Assembly: GCA_928212115.1 (NCBI GenBank)
Contig: CAKMRJ010005745.1
Location: 93,518,629-93,582,628 of the forward strand
Length of the DNA: 64,000 bases
Direction of reading: 5' to 3'
Origin: Lactuca virosa
Lineage: Eukaryota > Streptophyta > Magnoliopsida > Asterales > Asteraceae
Position 1 is the first letter of the stretch. Each line of letters starts with the position of its first letter. Below, piece by piece: positions 48,873 through 61,510 of this stretch. Below the pieces are notes generated by a model. It saw nothing but the letters and a program-made list of their open reading frames with translations, was not told the origin of the DNA and did no database searches. Both the position numbers and the translations under genes were made by a program.

Positions 48873-49647
48873 TGTTGGATTAGTGTCTAAGTCCATAACT
48901 ATAATTGGTATGTACTTGACCCGACTCGGCATGGTCCATTTGGGTTGCATGGCATCGGAACATTTGGATAGACCGTTTGTGAGTAGAAGACATTTGTGAT
49001 ATATTAATATATTATAAGTTCTAATATATTAATATGAAATCATGTTATTTAATTAGTATTGATCAAGAATTAGTTTGGACTTAATTTAGTGATCAAAAAG
49101 AGACTAATTAAATATATGGGGATTGATTGTGTAAATCATTCATTCTTATATATATGGGCTTATGATCCATGATTCCTTATGTTGGGTTTAACCCATGTGG
49201 TGATCCATGGATACTCCATGGAGGTTAAAACCCATGGAGCATAAGGAATGGGTAAAGTCATGGGTTACATGGTGTAACCCTAATGTGCACACTATATAAG
49301 GACCCCTTTAGCTCAAGAAATTGGCACTAGATATACATATATGAGGGCTAGCCGATTTGAGCATGAGTGTCTTCTTCTCATAGGTTATTCCATGTGTTGG
49401 TGATGTTGTGTGAACCATTTGAGGTGTCACACTTGGGGCACTAGGCTCTCGAGCTTCATGGAGTCAAGCTACATCAACAAGGTATGTATTTCTATCTAGT
49501 TTATTACCCAAGTATCAATGTTTTGTATCCTAGTTAGGGTAATACCTTGGAATATTCATATTTGCATGTATAATTGAGAAAACATAGATCCAAGGTATTT
49601 AGGGTTGCATGTACACTTAGGAGTGTTAGAATGCTCAAAACCCAACA
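48873..49647 (+). mobile_element. 5' LTR of copia element II (LTR D)
   Basis: TGTTGGATTAGTGTCTAAGT to CTCAAAACCCAACA. TATA box actatataag at 49291-49300. A splice-donor-like caacaag|gtatgt lies at 49491/49492, downstream of the expected transcript start. The segment catgttgggtttaacccatg is a near palindrome in U3. Confidence 0.85.
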
Positions 49648-49648
49648 G

Positions 49649-49661
49649 TGGTATCAGAGCC
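49649..49661 (+). promoter_or_regulatory. Primer binding site of copia element II
   Basis: TGGTATCAGAGCC immediately downstream of LTR D. Confidence 0.9.
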
Positions 49662-51301
49662 TAGGCTTGTTTTCAATTATACTTGATGCAAATGCTGCAA
49701 AATGCTGATGGTTGAAAAAATCGATTTTCGGGCTGTCTGGGCACTGGACTCGCCGAGTCCACTGATGGACTCGCCGAGTCCATGAGGAAACTCATCCTAC
49801 TCGTCGAGTAGGTTCATACACTCGACGAGTAGGACCCCCTGACAACATATTTTCGACTTTTAAGGCTGGAATTGGACTAGAATCATTACCCTAAGCTGTT
49901 TTTGAACCTATAAAACCTGTTTTTGATGTGGTAATGTTCATTCTAATCCAATTTCAAAGATAATTGTCAATAGATTCATGTTTTGTATTAGTTTAATGAT
50001 TAGGCTAATTACATGAAAAGTTTGATTATATTATCTTGTTCTTATGAGTTGCTTAGATTAATAGAAAAATTATGTGAAAGTGTGTTTTCAATCCAAATTA
50101 ATCTAAGAGTTGATTCTAAAAAGTGTTTTTGTAACTTGTCCTCGAGTTATATGAAAAGTCACATTTAAGATTCATAAAACTCATAAATATTTCCATAGGT
50201 TATGAATAAAGAAAAGTCATATTCTTTTAATAGTTTAAAGTCTTCCATAACTTGTCCTCAAGTTATGGAACTTGAAGAGTTTGTTGAATTAAAACTACTT
50301 TAAACACATAAGTTATGGAATTGAAAAGTTTTTGAATAGTTCAAAACTTGCCCTCAAGTTTTGGAATTTGAAAAGTTTTCTTTCCTGAATACTTTAATTC
50401 CAAATTAAGCCCTTAGGATTTAAAAGTTAAAATTCAACCCTTATACTTTATCATATTATTAAGTTAATAATTATATATATCTATATATATATCTAATATA
50501 TTATATATATATGTATAAGAGCAAGTCAGACTTACCGTTAGTAGGCCTCATTCACGAAGCCGGTCTATAAGGGGGTATAAGGTTATTGCCTATAAAATGA
50601 CAGTTTAATGGGTGTCCACTCTCACCCACCGCTTCCTTGACTGGTGGAGGGTCGTTAGCTGAACGGGTAGGACAAGGACTATAATTCTCTCTTCATTAAA
50701 AGTATTAATGATAAATACTAAGTAACTAAACTCTTATTAATACCCAATCTTAATTACTTAGGAAAATGCGAATAAGGTGCTAACCCATAAAATTACACTT
50801 TGCACTTTGCTTAAGTCAGTTAGTGGAGCGCGTGTGGTTAACCGGCACACTAGCTTGATTTAACAAGGTAGGAAAAGGGTTTCTTAAAGTTTATCATAGG
50901 CCGGTGGAGCGTGTGTGGTTAATCGGCACATCGGTTGGGTGATTAACATTTAAGAGTACCAAGTAATTTGCATGGTTACTTCACGCCTTGTTTTGTGATC
51001 CTCGGCCTCCCAGTCACAAAACCTGAGAGGGCACACTCGAGATTGAAACATGCCATTGAAAAGTTCAATGAATCTCAAAAGAATCTAGGAGTCTCAAATC
51101 CAATTAAAACCTAATAAATTATTTCGTTTTCATGGTGGAAATTGGTGAATCGTCATTCCCCTACCTTCAAATATTCTATAGCTTGGATTACAGCATCCCT
51201 CTTCCAAGTTATAAAATATTGTGTTGGGTCCTAGCCTTAAATTTCATATTGGGTGTTATATTAAGGACTTTAAATCAACTATCTTGAATATCTCCCAAAA
51301 G
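49662..51301 (+). other. Leader region of copia element II
   Basis: Two exact copies of tggactcgccgagtcca (49745-49761 and 49766-49782), then cctactcgtcgagtagg (49796-49812) and actcgacgagt (49820-49830). A (TA) tract lies near 50470-50515. The taccgttagtaggcctcatt block is near 50532. Two GGAGCG(C/T)GTGTGGTTAA motifs lie near 50824 and 50904. It ends just before gag ATG 51302. Confidence 0.65.
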
Positions 51302-51920
51302 ATGTCTAGTTCAGACATCTATGATCTTCCCAAATCTCTTGGAACTTTACTTCCTCCACCTCCTCCAATTATTCTCCCTAACCCACAAGTTCAAGGTCAC
51401 TCAAGCCCTATTGGCAAGCAAGGTCTATGTGTGCTCACATCTTGGAGATGAAGTCACATAATGACAAGTCGGGAGAGTTGGGTGTCAAAGTCTTAAGAAA
51501 GTTGGATGTTCAATCACTTTCTAAGTCACATGGTAAGTTTTTTGGACTACTATGTAAAGGACTATGACATGACCCTTAATGATCTTATCTATTTGCTTTG
51601 TGCTTAATCAGCAATGATTTGGAGCACTGGCAGATTAAATCTGATTAGAAGATCAACTTCCCAAACTTCCGTGGACTTTGAAAAATGGTAACATTGGATA
51701 TCTAGAAAAAAAACTCTCTTTCCAATGGAAAAGGATTGGCCATAGTCGACTTGGTTGACCAAATGGTAAAGAGAAAGGCAAGTCTGAGATAGTCCAGTGC
51801 ACCATTCCCAAAAAGTCCATATGTTTCTCTTGCCAAAGGAAGGGGCATTGATTGCGAAGCTGCCTATTTACCTGAAAGATCATAAGGTTGATCAAGTCAA
51901 GAAGTTTGACTCTACCTCAG
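51302..51920 (+). pseudogene. gag of copia element II (frameshifted, shared knuckle stop)
   Basis: It starts MSSSDIYDLPKSLGT like element I gag, then a deletion removes part of the segment before the proline run, and further frameshifts follow. The end shows CFSCQRKGH followed by TGA and LRSC, the same stop at the same place as element I. It cannot make gag. Confidence 0.7.
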
Positions 51921-52439
51921 GTAAAAGTCCACTATCTAACTCTGTTAAGTTTCTATTCTGAGATTCTCAGTACATGATGTGACTGGGTCACATGTTGATG
52001 TTTTAAGAATCAAAGAAAAGTGAAGAAACTTAAAAGAAGTATATGCTGATTCTGATCGCGAAGATGGATTTCGATCGCATGGTTCGGTGATCAGAATGTT
52101 TGAGCTGTTGCTTAGGAGTTATGATATATTGCTTAGGAATAAATAACAACAAGTTTTTCATATGCTTTTGCACTGTAAGGATAAGTTTTTCCGCAAAGTT
52201 TTAAAATTAAAGGAATTTTTTGATTTTATTTATTCTAAGTATCCTTATAATGGCATTTGTGAAAAAATTGGTGCTTATATGATTCCATTGATAGCAATAA
52301 TGGAAAATGGATTTGTTTCATTTGTGGTAATGTCTAATTTACCAAATAAGGAAAGATTCTCATCACCCAATGTTTCAGTTGGATAGAAACTTGGAAATCA
52401 TGCAAGTTGTATAGTATGATGAATGAGAATTTTCATCTT

Positions 52440-52703
52440 TGGAAAATTAAGATTAATTCCGTGTTCACATGTATATGTGAGTCAAGTGAAGGACTAAGGG
52501 ATCGAGTACACATTTTGGTGCACCGGTCAAGTCCACCACAAAAGATCGATAAGACTATTCGTCATGATTTACTAAAGTTTAGTAAATATGGTTATACTTA
52601 CAAGTTTAAGTATAATTCTGTAGCATTGGAAAAGTTTCGATGTATGACAGAACGGATGAGAAGAATCAAATTAGGCAGAAAGATAAAAGTTTCTCAAATC
52701 TGA
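52440..52703 (+). pseudogene. Decayed integrase segment, copia element II
   Basis: Open stretch with KFSKYGYTYKFKYNSVALEK and RRIKLGRKIKV, parallel to 47900-48105 in element I. It lacks the catalytic residues of element III's integrase. Confidence 0.55.
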
Positions 52704-55700
52704 AAAGATGGGAGAGTACTTTAGTATCAGGTTTTGTGATCATCATAATGATTTAGAAATCATATCACAATTAGTCCTCTAAGGAAATCTTAGTGCATTC
52801 CTATGGCTAAGAAGAGGAATCAAGAATTGCTGAAATAGTTAATCAAGAAGATGAGTCATACTTTGTTCCAAAACAAGTCTTTGAGTCATACTCCAAGACT
52901 GTAAGTTGAGTGACATATCTTAAAGAGAGGTTTAAAACACTTGTCAAATGTAAGAGTAAAAGTGTCATACTCTTGTACATTTGAAATTGGTAAGTTGTGA
53001 TGTTTTGGATAAACAAAGACCAACTAAGGCCAATTGTGTGAAGTGTTTGTCTTGATTAGAATCCACACTATCTCTTGAATATTTGACAAGAAAGTCTTAT
53101 ATGTCAAGAGGACAGTGGGAGTCTATAAGATCCTGAAAGTATTTCAAGATCTAATCAAGAGTAAAAACCTGTAGTTTATCACTAGCACAGGACGCGAGGT
53201 TTATAACCTATCGTGCTGACATATTTCTATTTCTATGCCCATTCCAGTGAAAGTTGGCTTTGCATATGAGTTCTGAGAGTTCTCAATTGGTTTGCATAAC
53301 AACTTGGAAGCAATGGCAGGCCCTTGTGCTGCCAGGTGGCAAGCAGTTAAGACTGCACAAGTTCAATCCATATGAGTTTGGATTTGTCACTAACCTTGTC
53401 TTGTGATTATGGTTTTGACAAATTCACTTGGATAGGAACACATACACCATAAAATCTAAGTGTCATAAGGTTTCTCTCCGATTCATGAAAATGATGGTGA
53501 GGAAACGCTTTCACTAAGTAGATTTTAGGTAGATAGCAAGTGTGATATTTGCATTCTCAAAGTCGTTAGTGGAGCGTGTGTGGTTAACCGGCACACTAAC
53601 ATGGACTTGTGAGGAATGGCAAAGGTCTAAACAATTGAGACTATGATTACGGCATCCCTTTTCATAGTTCTGAAATTGTTTAGACACACCTGTGAGCTAT
53701 CTAAGAAGGTGTATGATTTTGATAAAGTCTTATCAAAGCAATCTCGTATCAGAAATCTGAACTTTGGTAAGAAAGTCAATAAAGTATTGATTTCTTGAAG
53801 TTCAGCTGATTTCTGAGTACATGTCAAAGCTAGTGGGAGCATAAGTGTTATGCTAATAATTTTCATGTTAGTGGGAGCATGATAATTATGATAAGTGTTG
53901 CAACTTAGCAATGTTAATTATAGAAAACAAAAGTTTCAATTGGGAAAAAGTTGTTTTGCTATAATTAAGGGAGAGGAAATTGTACTTCATTTCAATTCTA
54001 AAAGCTTAGATTGAGGTTTTAATCGTCTTTAGTCAAGGATTATATATATCTATATATATATATATATCTTATATATATATATATATATGGATTTTGTGTT
54101 GGAATGGCTCAACATAAGGAAATTCTATATATGGGTCCATTATTTGCGTTCCAAAATTCGATTATGATTACGACATCCCTTTTCATAATCTAAATTATGA
54201 GAATTTGGAAAATAGACATAGAAATATTATAGCTAAAAGACTGTTCTAGTATCATGTCTTTATGTGAGACATCATGAATCGTGTCCCATATGCTTCGGAT
54301 ATAGGATCAATGGAATGTGCTATAATATTCATCCTTTCTAAATTTTCCAAATGCTCTGGGCATTAAGGGGAAAAATCTAGAATTGGATATGACTAATGAT
54401 TAAGCAATTGTCGAGAGAACAATCTAAGGTTTACCAAAGATTGGTTGCTCAGGGACAGTTGGAAGTATAGTGTTTCTGGAAGGACCATATTGACATGTTC
54501 TGAAAAGAGGCAACTCTTGTTCAGAAATGATAGTCAAAATGGGAATATGGAGTTGTCTCCATAGGTGGATTCAATATGTGTAAGATTGCAAAAAAAACTT
54601 AATGCAAGAAGGATATTTCCATGGAGTTGATCTCCATTGGAATACTCTGTAATGTCTGTTGACAAGTCTTTGTGACTTTGTGCATAATCATTACAAGAGG
54701 ATCAATGCATATAAGTTTAGAATCTAACAAGATTTAGGTAAATGGCAGGAATTTGGAATTCTTGTGTTTGCGGTAAGGATTTGGGATTGTGAAATGAGAA
54801 TCATTGGAATTATGTTCAATCGATCTATTTCATAAAGTAAAGATCATAGACAAACTTAGTATGCATACTTGGTGTATAGCATGACTAGTGTTTAGAAAAA
54901 CATAGTGTACATGCTTGGAGCATGGGACAACTATTGTTTTAATTCAAGTATAGAGTTGATAGTTTGAAACAGTATGCAATGAATGATGGGTAATCAATAT
55001 GGTGATAAATAAAAGGTGTGTTTATTTATATTCATAAGTTCTAAGACCATATTGGATTCGATTATTCTTGTGTTTCACTTTGCATGTTTTGACTTCCAGA
55101 ATAACTAGGTTGTTTTTCCTGAATGACTAAGTTATTCAAACCATCCACAGTCGGTCATATGTTGGAAGTAGATATGAATCAAGACTGTCATGGGTTGGCT
55201 TGTAGAGGTCTAAAATGTTGAAAATGGTGCGACAAGCGGTGCTACAACACTCATGAGTGCTCATAAGTTTTGAGTATTGGATTCAACCCGCGCTCATTTG
55301 AATCACTTCATGGATTTTATCACGAGTGATCATGAGACGATAATATCTTATATTCTTCAAACCTAGAGATATGAGTTGTTACTATGAGTTGGTTGTACAT
55401 TGATTGCGCGAAAACGCATTGGTAACTCGATGTTATAAAACGTGCCTTTGTGTATAATTCAACAAGTAGTAGAACAAGCCATATGAGTCGAAGTTTATCC
55501 ATTCCTTTTGCCTTCGGGATAAAAGCGATATCTGTGGGCCCCTCGATTATTTAGTGATGATAAATGTAATGGCTCGGCCGGGCCTGGACTGATTTGATTT
55601 GTTCAATTAGTCAGTCGTCATAAATCGGAAATCGGGAAACAACAAATGGACAGAGAGAATGATTTATAATCCATGTCTCAGTCCATATGATATCTAGAAT

Positions 55701-55849
55701 GGAGGAATATATGATCCCTTATCTAATGGACAAGTCATTGACAAAGGTCAGAGTTCATCGACAAGGTCAGAGTTCGACAGCGGATTTTGAGAGCTACGAT
55801 TGTCAGTTGGTTCTTGAAGTCATACGCAATAATAGTTTTAGATTTATCA
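52704..55849 (+). mobile_element. Decayed pol (RT/RNase H relics) of copia element II
   Basis: No frame longer than about 100 codons. Landmarks shared with coding parts of element III include gtcaaagctagtgggagcat (53824), equivalent to the RT codons for VKASGS, and gtcccatatgcttcgg (54281), equivalent to VPYAS. A TA tract is at 54040-54088. An extra GGAGCGTGTGTGGTTAACCG motif is at about 53571, outside the leader. Confidence 0.55.
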
Positions 55850-55860
55850 AAGTGGGAGAC
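55850..55860 (+). promoter_or_regulatory. Polypurine tract of copia element II
   Basis: AAGTGGGAGAC directly before LTR E. Confidence 0.75.
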
Positions 55861-56625
55861 TGTTGGATTAGTGTCTAAGTCCATAACTATAATTTGTACG
55901 TACTTGACCCGTCTCAGCATGGTCCATTTGGGTTGCATGGTATCGGAACATTTGGATAGACCGTTTGTGAGGAGAAGACATTTGTGACATATTAATATAT
56001 TATAAGTTAATATATTAATATGAAATCATGTTATTTAATTAGTATTGATCAAGAATTAATTTGGACTTATTTAGTGATCAAAAGAGACTAATTAAAATAT
56101 GGGGATTGATTGTGTAAATCATTCATTCTTATATATGTGGGCTTATGATCCATGATTCCTTATGTTGGGTTTAACCCATGTGGTGATCCATGGATACTCC
56201 ATGGAGGTTAAAACCCATGAAGCATAAGGAATGGGTAAAGTCATGGGTTACATGGTGTAACCCTAATGTGCACACTATATAAGGACCCCTTTAGCTCAAG
56301 AAATTGGCACTATGATACATATATGAGGGCTAGCCGATTTGAGCTGAGTCTTCTTCTCATAGGTTATTCCATGTGTGGTGATGTTGTGTGAACCATTTGA
56401 GGTGTCACACTTGGGGGCACTAGGCTCTCGAGCTTCATGGAGTCAAGCTACATCAACAAGGTATGTATTTCTATCTAGTTTATTACCCAAGTATCAATGT
56501 TTTGTATGCTAGTTAGGGTAATACCTTGGAATATTCATATTTGCATGTATAATAGAGAAAACATAGATCCAAGGTATTTAGGGTTGCATGTACACTTAGG
56601 AGTGTTAGAATGCTCAAACCCAACA
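55861..56625 (+). mobile_element. 3' LTR of copia element II (LTR E)
   Basis: Nearly the same as LTR D, with a handful of substitutions and small deletions (for example ttgtacgt for tggtatgt near the start). TATA box near 56275. It ends CCCAACA at 56625. Confidence 0.85.
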
Positions 56626-56630
56626 CATAC

Positions 56631-58949
56631 ACCAAAAATCTAGTGTCATAAGGTTTCTCTCCGATTCATGAAAATGATTGTGAGGGAAACGCTTCACTAA
56701 GTAGATTTTAAGGAGATAGAAAATTGTGAATTTGCATTCTCAAATTCAATTATGCTTACGGCATCCCCTTCATAATTCGAATTGTGAGGAATGGCAAGTC
56801 TAAACATTCAGACTTATGGCTTTTGTATTGTAAGTTCTAAAATTGTAAGACACCACATGTGAGCTATTAAGGAAAGGTGTTCGTTTGAGAAGCCTAGATA
56901 AGTCTTATCGAAGCATTCGTATCAGAAATCTGAACTTTGGTAATGAAAGTTAATAAGTATTGATTCTAGAAGTCCAGTTGATGTATGACTACATGTCAAA
57001 GCTAGTGGGAGCATAAGTGTTATTATAATAATTTTTTATGCTAGTGGGAGCATAATTATTATGTAGTGTTGCAAGTTAGCATGTATTATAGAAACAAAGG
57101 TTTCAATTTGCAAAGTTGAGGTTTTGAAATGTTGTTTTGCTATAACTAAGGGAGAGAAATTTATACTTCATTTCCATTCTAAAAGCTTAAGATTGAGATT
57201 TTAACAAATTTAGTCAAATATATATGAATGGATGTTGGAAAATGGTCCATATAAGGAAATTTTCTATATTGAAATGTTAATTGCATTCTAAATTTGATTA
57301 TGATTACGACATCCCTCTTCATAATCAAATTATGTGAACATGGAAATAGAAACATTATAGCAAAAGACTGATCAAGTATCATTTATTATGTTAGACATTA
57401 TGAATCGTGTCCTATATGCTTCGGTTTTTATAGGACGATTCATATGCTATAATATTTATATTGTTCTAATTTCCGAATGCCTAGGGCATCTAGAGGGAAA
57501 AGGAAATAGAACCGGATATGACACAAAAAGTGAAAAATAGGGTTAAACAACTGTTAAGGACAATAAGGTTCGCCAAAGATTGGTCGCTTAAGGACAGTGG
57601 AAGTATAGTAATGGATGAACCATATTGAATATTAGTAATAGACACGAGTCTATTAATAATGAGTTGTCGTTATGGCAAATATGGAATGTTTCCATATTAG
57701 AGTGAAGAATAGACGAAAAAGTTTAGAAACTTTTATGCAAGAAGGGGATGTCAAAGGATATGTACTTTGAATTTGAGACTTCATTCCATGGAATTGTCTT
57801 GTAACAATCTCCAAATGGAATATTTTGTAATATCTATGGTCAAAGTCTTTGTGACTTTGACACCTAGAGATTACAAAAGAATCTGCATGATAGTTTATAT
57901 CTAACACTTCTAGCAGTGACAAGAATTTGGAATTCTTACACTTGCAATAAGGATTTGGAATTTTGAAATGAGCATCAATGAAATGTTTTTCAATTGATCT
58001 ATTTCACAAAGTAAGGACCATAGACAAACATAGTGTGCATGCTTGGTGCATGGCATAAACTATTGTTTAGACAAAAAACATAGTGGCCATGCTTGGAGCA
58101 TGGCATAACTATGTTTTAATTCAAGTATTTAAGTTATTTATCGAAACATCATACAATTGAATAATGTATACTCAATTGACTCAAAGTTTTGGCCATACAG
58201 GATTAGTATTATTCTTGTGTTTCAATTTGCATTTTTTTGACTTTCCGAATAACTAGGTTATTCAAACATCCACAGTCGATATACTTTGTAAGTAGGTATT
58301 GAGGTAAGACTGTCATGAATGGGTCTGTAGTTTGTCTAGACAAGGGTGGCTGGTGGTACAGGTTCATGAGTGCTCCTGGAATGAGATTCGAGTATTGGAT
58401 TCAACCCACACTCATTTGAATCACTTCATGGATTTTATCACGATGTTGATATGAGACGATAAACATCTTTATATATCTTGAAACCAAGATGTGTGAGTTG
58501 TAGTTGCACGTCGGTTGCACATTGACATATGTAAACGCACAAGTAACTTGGGATGTTAAAAACATATCGTTTGTGTGTAATTTGATGAGTAAGTACAAGC
58601 GAGCATTTAGGTCGAGTTTAGTTTATCCATCTTCTTACCCCATGTGGATAAAAGCGATATATGTGGCCCTTCGATGCTTTAGTGATGACATCAGGTTGGA
58701 CTGATTTGATTTGTTCAATAGGTCAGTCGTCATAAATCAGAAATCGGAGGAAGAAGGGAAACACAGATGGACAGATAGAATGATTATAATCCATGTCTCA
58801 GTCCATATGATATCTAGAAGGGAGGAATATATGATCCCTTATCTAATGGGCACGTCATTGACTAAGTCGAGTTCGACAGCGGCTTTTAAGAGGTACGATT
58901 GCTAGTCGGGTTGGAGTCATGCTTGCAATAATAGTTATTAGACTTATCC
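56631..58949 (+). mobile_element. Decayed pol of copia element I, right of element II
   Basis: Continues element I after the nested insertion. Landmarks parallel those in element II: gctagtgggagcataa near 57000 and cctatatgcttcggt near 57411. No usable frame. Confidence 0.55.
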
Positions 58950-58960
58950 AAGTGGGAGAC
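58950..58960 (+). promoter_or_regulatory. Polypurine tract of copia element I
   Basis: AAGTGGGAGAC directly before the LTR at 58961. Confidence 0.75.
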
Positions 58961-59732
58961 TGTTGGATTAGGTGTCTAAGCCCATAACTATTATTGGTAT
59001 GTACTTGACCCGAGAGTAGGACGGTCCATTTGGGTTGCATGGCATCAAAACAATTTGGATAGACTTTTGTGAGAAGAGGATATTATGATTTATATATCTT
59101 ATAAGTTTTAATATATTAATATGAAATCATATTATTTCATTAGTATTGATCAAGAATTAGTTTGGAATTAATTTTGTGATCAAAAGAGACTAATTAAATA
59201 AATGGGGATTGATTTGGTAAATCATTTCATTCTTATAAAGTGGGCTTATGATCCATAGTTCTTCATGTTGGGCTAAACCCATGTGGTGACCCATGGATAC
59301 TCCATGGAGGTTAAAACCCATGGATCATGAGGAATGTGGAAATTCATGAGTTACATGTGTAAACCCTATGTGCACACTATATAAGAAACCCCAAGGCTCA
59401 TGAAATTGGCTCGTGTGGAAACACAAGAGGGCTAGCCGATTTTGGTGCAATATATTCTTCTCTCAAGTTATTCCAATTGTTAGTGGTGTTGTGTTATTCC
59501 ATTTGAGGTGCAACACTTGGGGCACTAAGTTCTTAAAGGTCCAAGGCTTCTAACTACAACAAAACATATGTCCTCTAACTTGTTTTATTACCCAAGTATC
59601 AAAGTTTTTTATGCTAGTTAGGGTAATACCTTGGAATGTTCAAGTTTGCATATATAATAGAGAAAACATAGATCCAATGTATTTAGGGTTGCATGCACAC
59701 CTTAAGAGGGTTAGAATGCTCAAAACCCAACG
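58961..59732 (+). mobile_element. 3' LTR of copia element I (LTR F)
   Basis: Same family and order as LTR C, with scattered differences including a final CCCAACG for CCCAACA. TATA box at about 59379-59385. AATTG follows at 59733. Confidence 0.85.
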
Positions 59733-59737
59733 AATTG

Positions 59738-60597
59738 ATCTTGAAAAGATTCAAGAATCAAGCGGTGAAGGAACCTCTAACACTAGCGCTCAACATGACG
59801 AAGATATTCTTGTTGAACTAATTAACGAGTCATTACCTCTTAGACGTTCCTCTCGAGTTAGAATGGCACCGGAGTTTTATGGTATTCATATTACTACGGA
59901 CGGTGATACGTTTATCAGTGATAGTACACTGGTAAATTTGGATGAGCCATCTAGCTACACGGAAGCCATGACAAGCTCGGAGTCTGCAAAATGGAAAGAG
60001 GCAATGGACAGCGAGATCCAGTCCATGTATGACAATCAAGTTTGGAACTTGGTTGACAATGTACAGGGTCGAAAGCCAGTTAGGTGCAAATGGATCTTCA
60101 AGAAGAAGACTGGCATGGATGGAAAGGTGCATACGTTCAAAGCACGGCTGGTTCCGAAGGGCTTTACTCAAACGTCGGGGGTTGACTATGACGAGACCTT
60201 CTCACCAGTGGCTAAGATTAAGTCTATTAGGGTTATGTTAGTCATCGCTGTGTTTCATGATTATGAAATCTGGCAGATGGATGTCAAGACCGCTTTCCTT
60301 AATGGGAAGTTGGCTGAAGATGTTTACATGTGTCAGCTAGAAGGTTTTGTCGACGCTAAATATCCCAATAGAGTGTGCAAACTTGAGAAATCCATTTATG
60401 GATTGACGCAAGCGTCTCGCAGATGGAATCTTTGCTTCGACGAGAAAGTCAAAGAGTTTGGTTTCTTTAGAAGTGAGTATGAGTACTGTGTGTATGTCAA
60501 GGCTAGTGGGAGTATAGTTAGCTTTTTAGTATTGTATTTTGATGACATACTACTCATAGGAAACGACGTTCCAACCTTGCAGGAGTTTAAGTCCTAG
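59738..60597 (+). pseudogene. Reverse transcriptase of copia element III
   Basis: An open frame of about 290 codons after the element I junction. It contains LPLRRSSRVRMAPEFYG, KWKEAMDSEI, NQVWNLVD, CKWIFKKKTG, FKARLVPKGFTQTSGVDY, ETFSPVAK, WQMDVKTAFLNGKL, and YFDDILLIGND, the copia variant of the catalytic YxDD box (YFDD instead of the usual YVDD). This is the RVT_2 domain that copies element RNA into DNA. A TAG at 60595-60597 ends the frame before LGKCFTMKDLGE. The start shown is the junction, not a real start codon; pol begins before 44348. Confidence 0.9.
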
Positions 60598-61510
60598 CTT
60601 GGGAAGTGTTTCACTATGAAGGATCTAGGGGAAACTGCTTACATTTTGGGGATAAGGATTTTGAGAAATAGGAGTAAGAGACTAATTTGACTTAGTCAAA
60701 GTACTTACTTGAACAAGGTGCTTAAACGTTTTAGCAGGGAAATTCCAAGAAAGGGGAGTTGCCTATCCAAAGCAATACCAAACTAAGTAAGAGTCAGAGT
60801 CCGAGTACCGATGCCGAGATAGCGGAAATGAGTCGAGTGCCATATGCTTCCGTCGTTGGCTCGATCATGTACGCTATGACATCTGATCGCCCTGATGTGG
60901 CTTTTGAGTTGAGCATAGTTAGCCGATATCAAGGGAACCCGGGTAGAGCTCATTAGACAGCAGTTAAGAACTTTCTTAGGTATATGTGAAGGCTAAGGAC
61001 TGGGTCCTTATACTTGGAGGCAGTGATAACTTGAGAGTGACAGGGTATAGCGACACCAGCTTTCAGACCGACAGAGATAACTTCCGCTCTCAGTCGGGCT
61101 GGGTATTACCCTTAATGGAGGAGCATTGTCTTGGTAAAGTTCCAACCAGGAGACCATAGCTGATTCAATGTGCGAATCAGAGTACATAGATGCGAACAAA
61201 GCGTCGAAGGAGGCTATATGGTTGAAGAACTTGATTGTAGACCTTGGAGTTGTACCAGCTATAAAGGAGCCCATAGAGATTTTCTGTGATAATGTAGGAG
61301 CGGTTGCCTTAACCTAGGAACCAAGGGATCATGGCAGATCCAGACATATCGACAGAAAATACCACTTCATCAGACATCGGGTAGAAGAAGGACTCCTCGT
61401 GGTCATGACGGTATCGTCAGAAGAAAATCCTACGGATCCCCTCACAAAGGGTCTAAGTAGGATCAAGCATGTTCAACATGTGAGGATCATTGGTCTGGAG
61501 AACGATATTT
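60598..61510 (+). pseudogene. RT end and RNase H of copia element III (broken)
   Basis: FTMKDLGETAYILGIRI, then stops and frame changes, then SRVPYASVVGSIMYAMTSDR, and the RNase H part with EYIDANKASKEAIWLKNLI, IFCDNVGAVALT (active-site D), SRHIDRKYHFIRH and NPTDPLTKGL near 61430. The order matches copia RNase H, which removes RNA during replication. At least five stops or frameshifts are visible. Confidence 0.8.

Larger units (their letters stand above)
48873..56625 (+). mobile_element. Copia element II (nested in element I)
   Basis: Two very similar LTRs (48873-49647 and 55861-56625), a primer binding site, a polypurine tract and a CATAC duplication (48868-48872 and 56626-56630) define it. 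After the right copy the sequence of element I resumes (acaccaaaaatctagtg). Length is 7.75 kb. It belongs to the same family as element I and is the youngest of the three by nesting order. Confidence 0.9.
44349..59732 (+). mobile_element. Copia element I (interrupted by element II)
   Basis: Two related LTRs (44349-45123 and 58961-59732) in the same orientation, a primer binding site at 45125, a polypurine tract at 58950 and the AATTG duplication define the element. Without element II it is about 7.6 kb. It has a gag frame with a stop in the zinc knuckle, a decayed integrase and only relics of reverse transcriptase and RNase H. It is inserted in the integrase-RT spacer of element III. Confidence 0.85.

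Noticed and set aside
49745..49830. Palindromes as transcription terminators
   Set aside because: They lie in a eukaryotic retroelement leader, without U-rich tails and before gag; a bacterial-type terminator makes no sense here.
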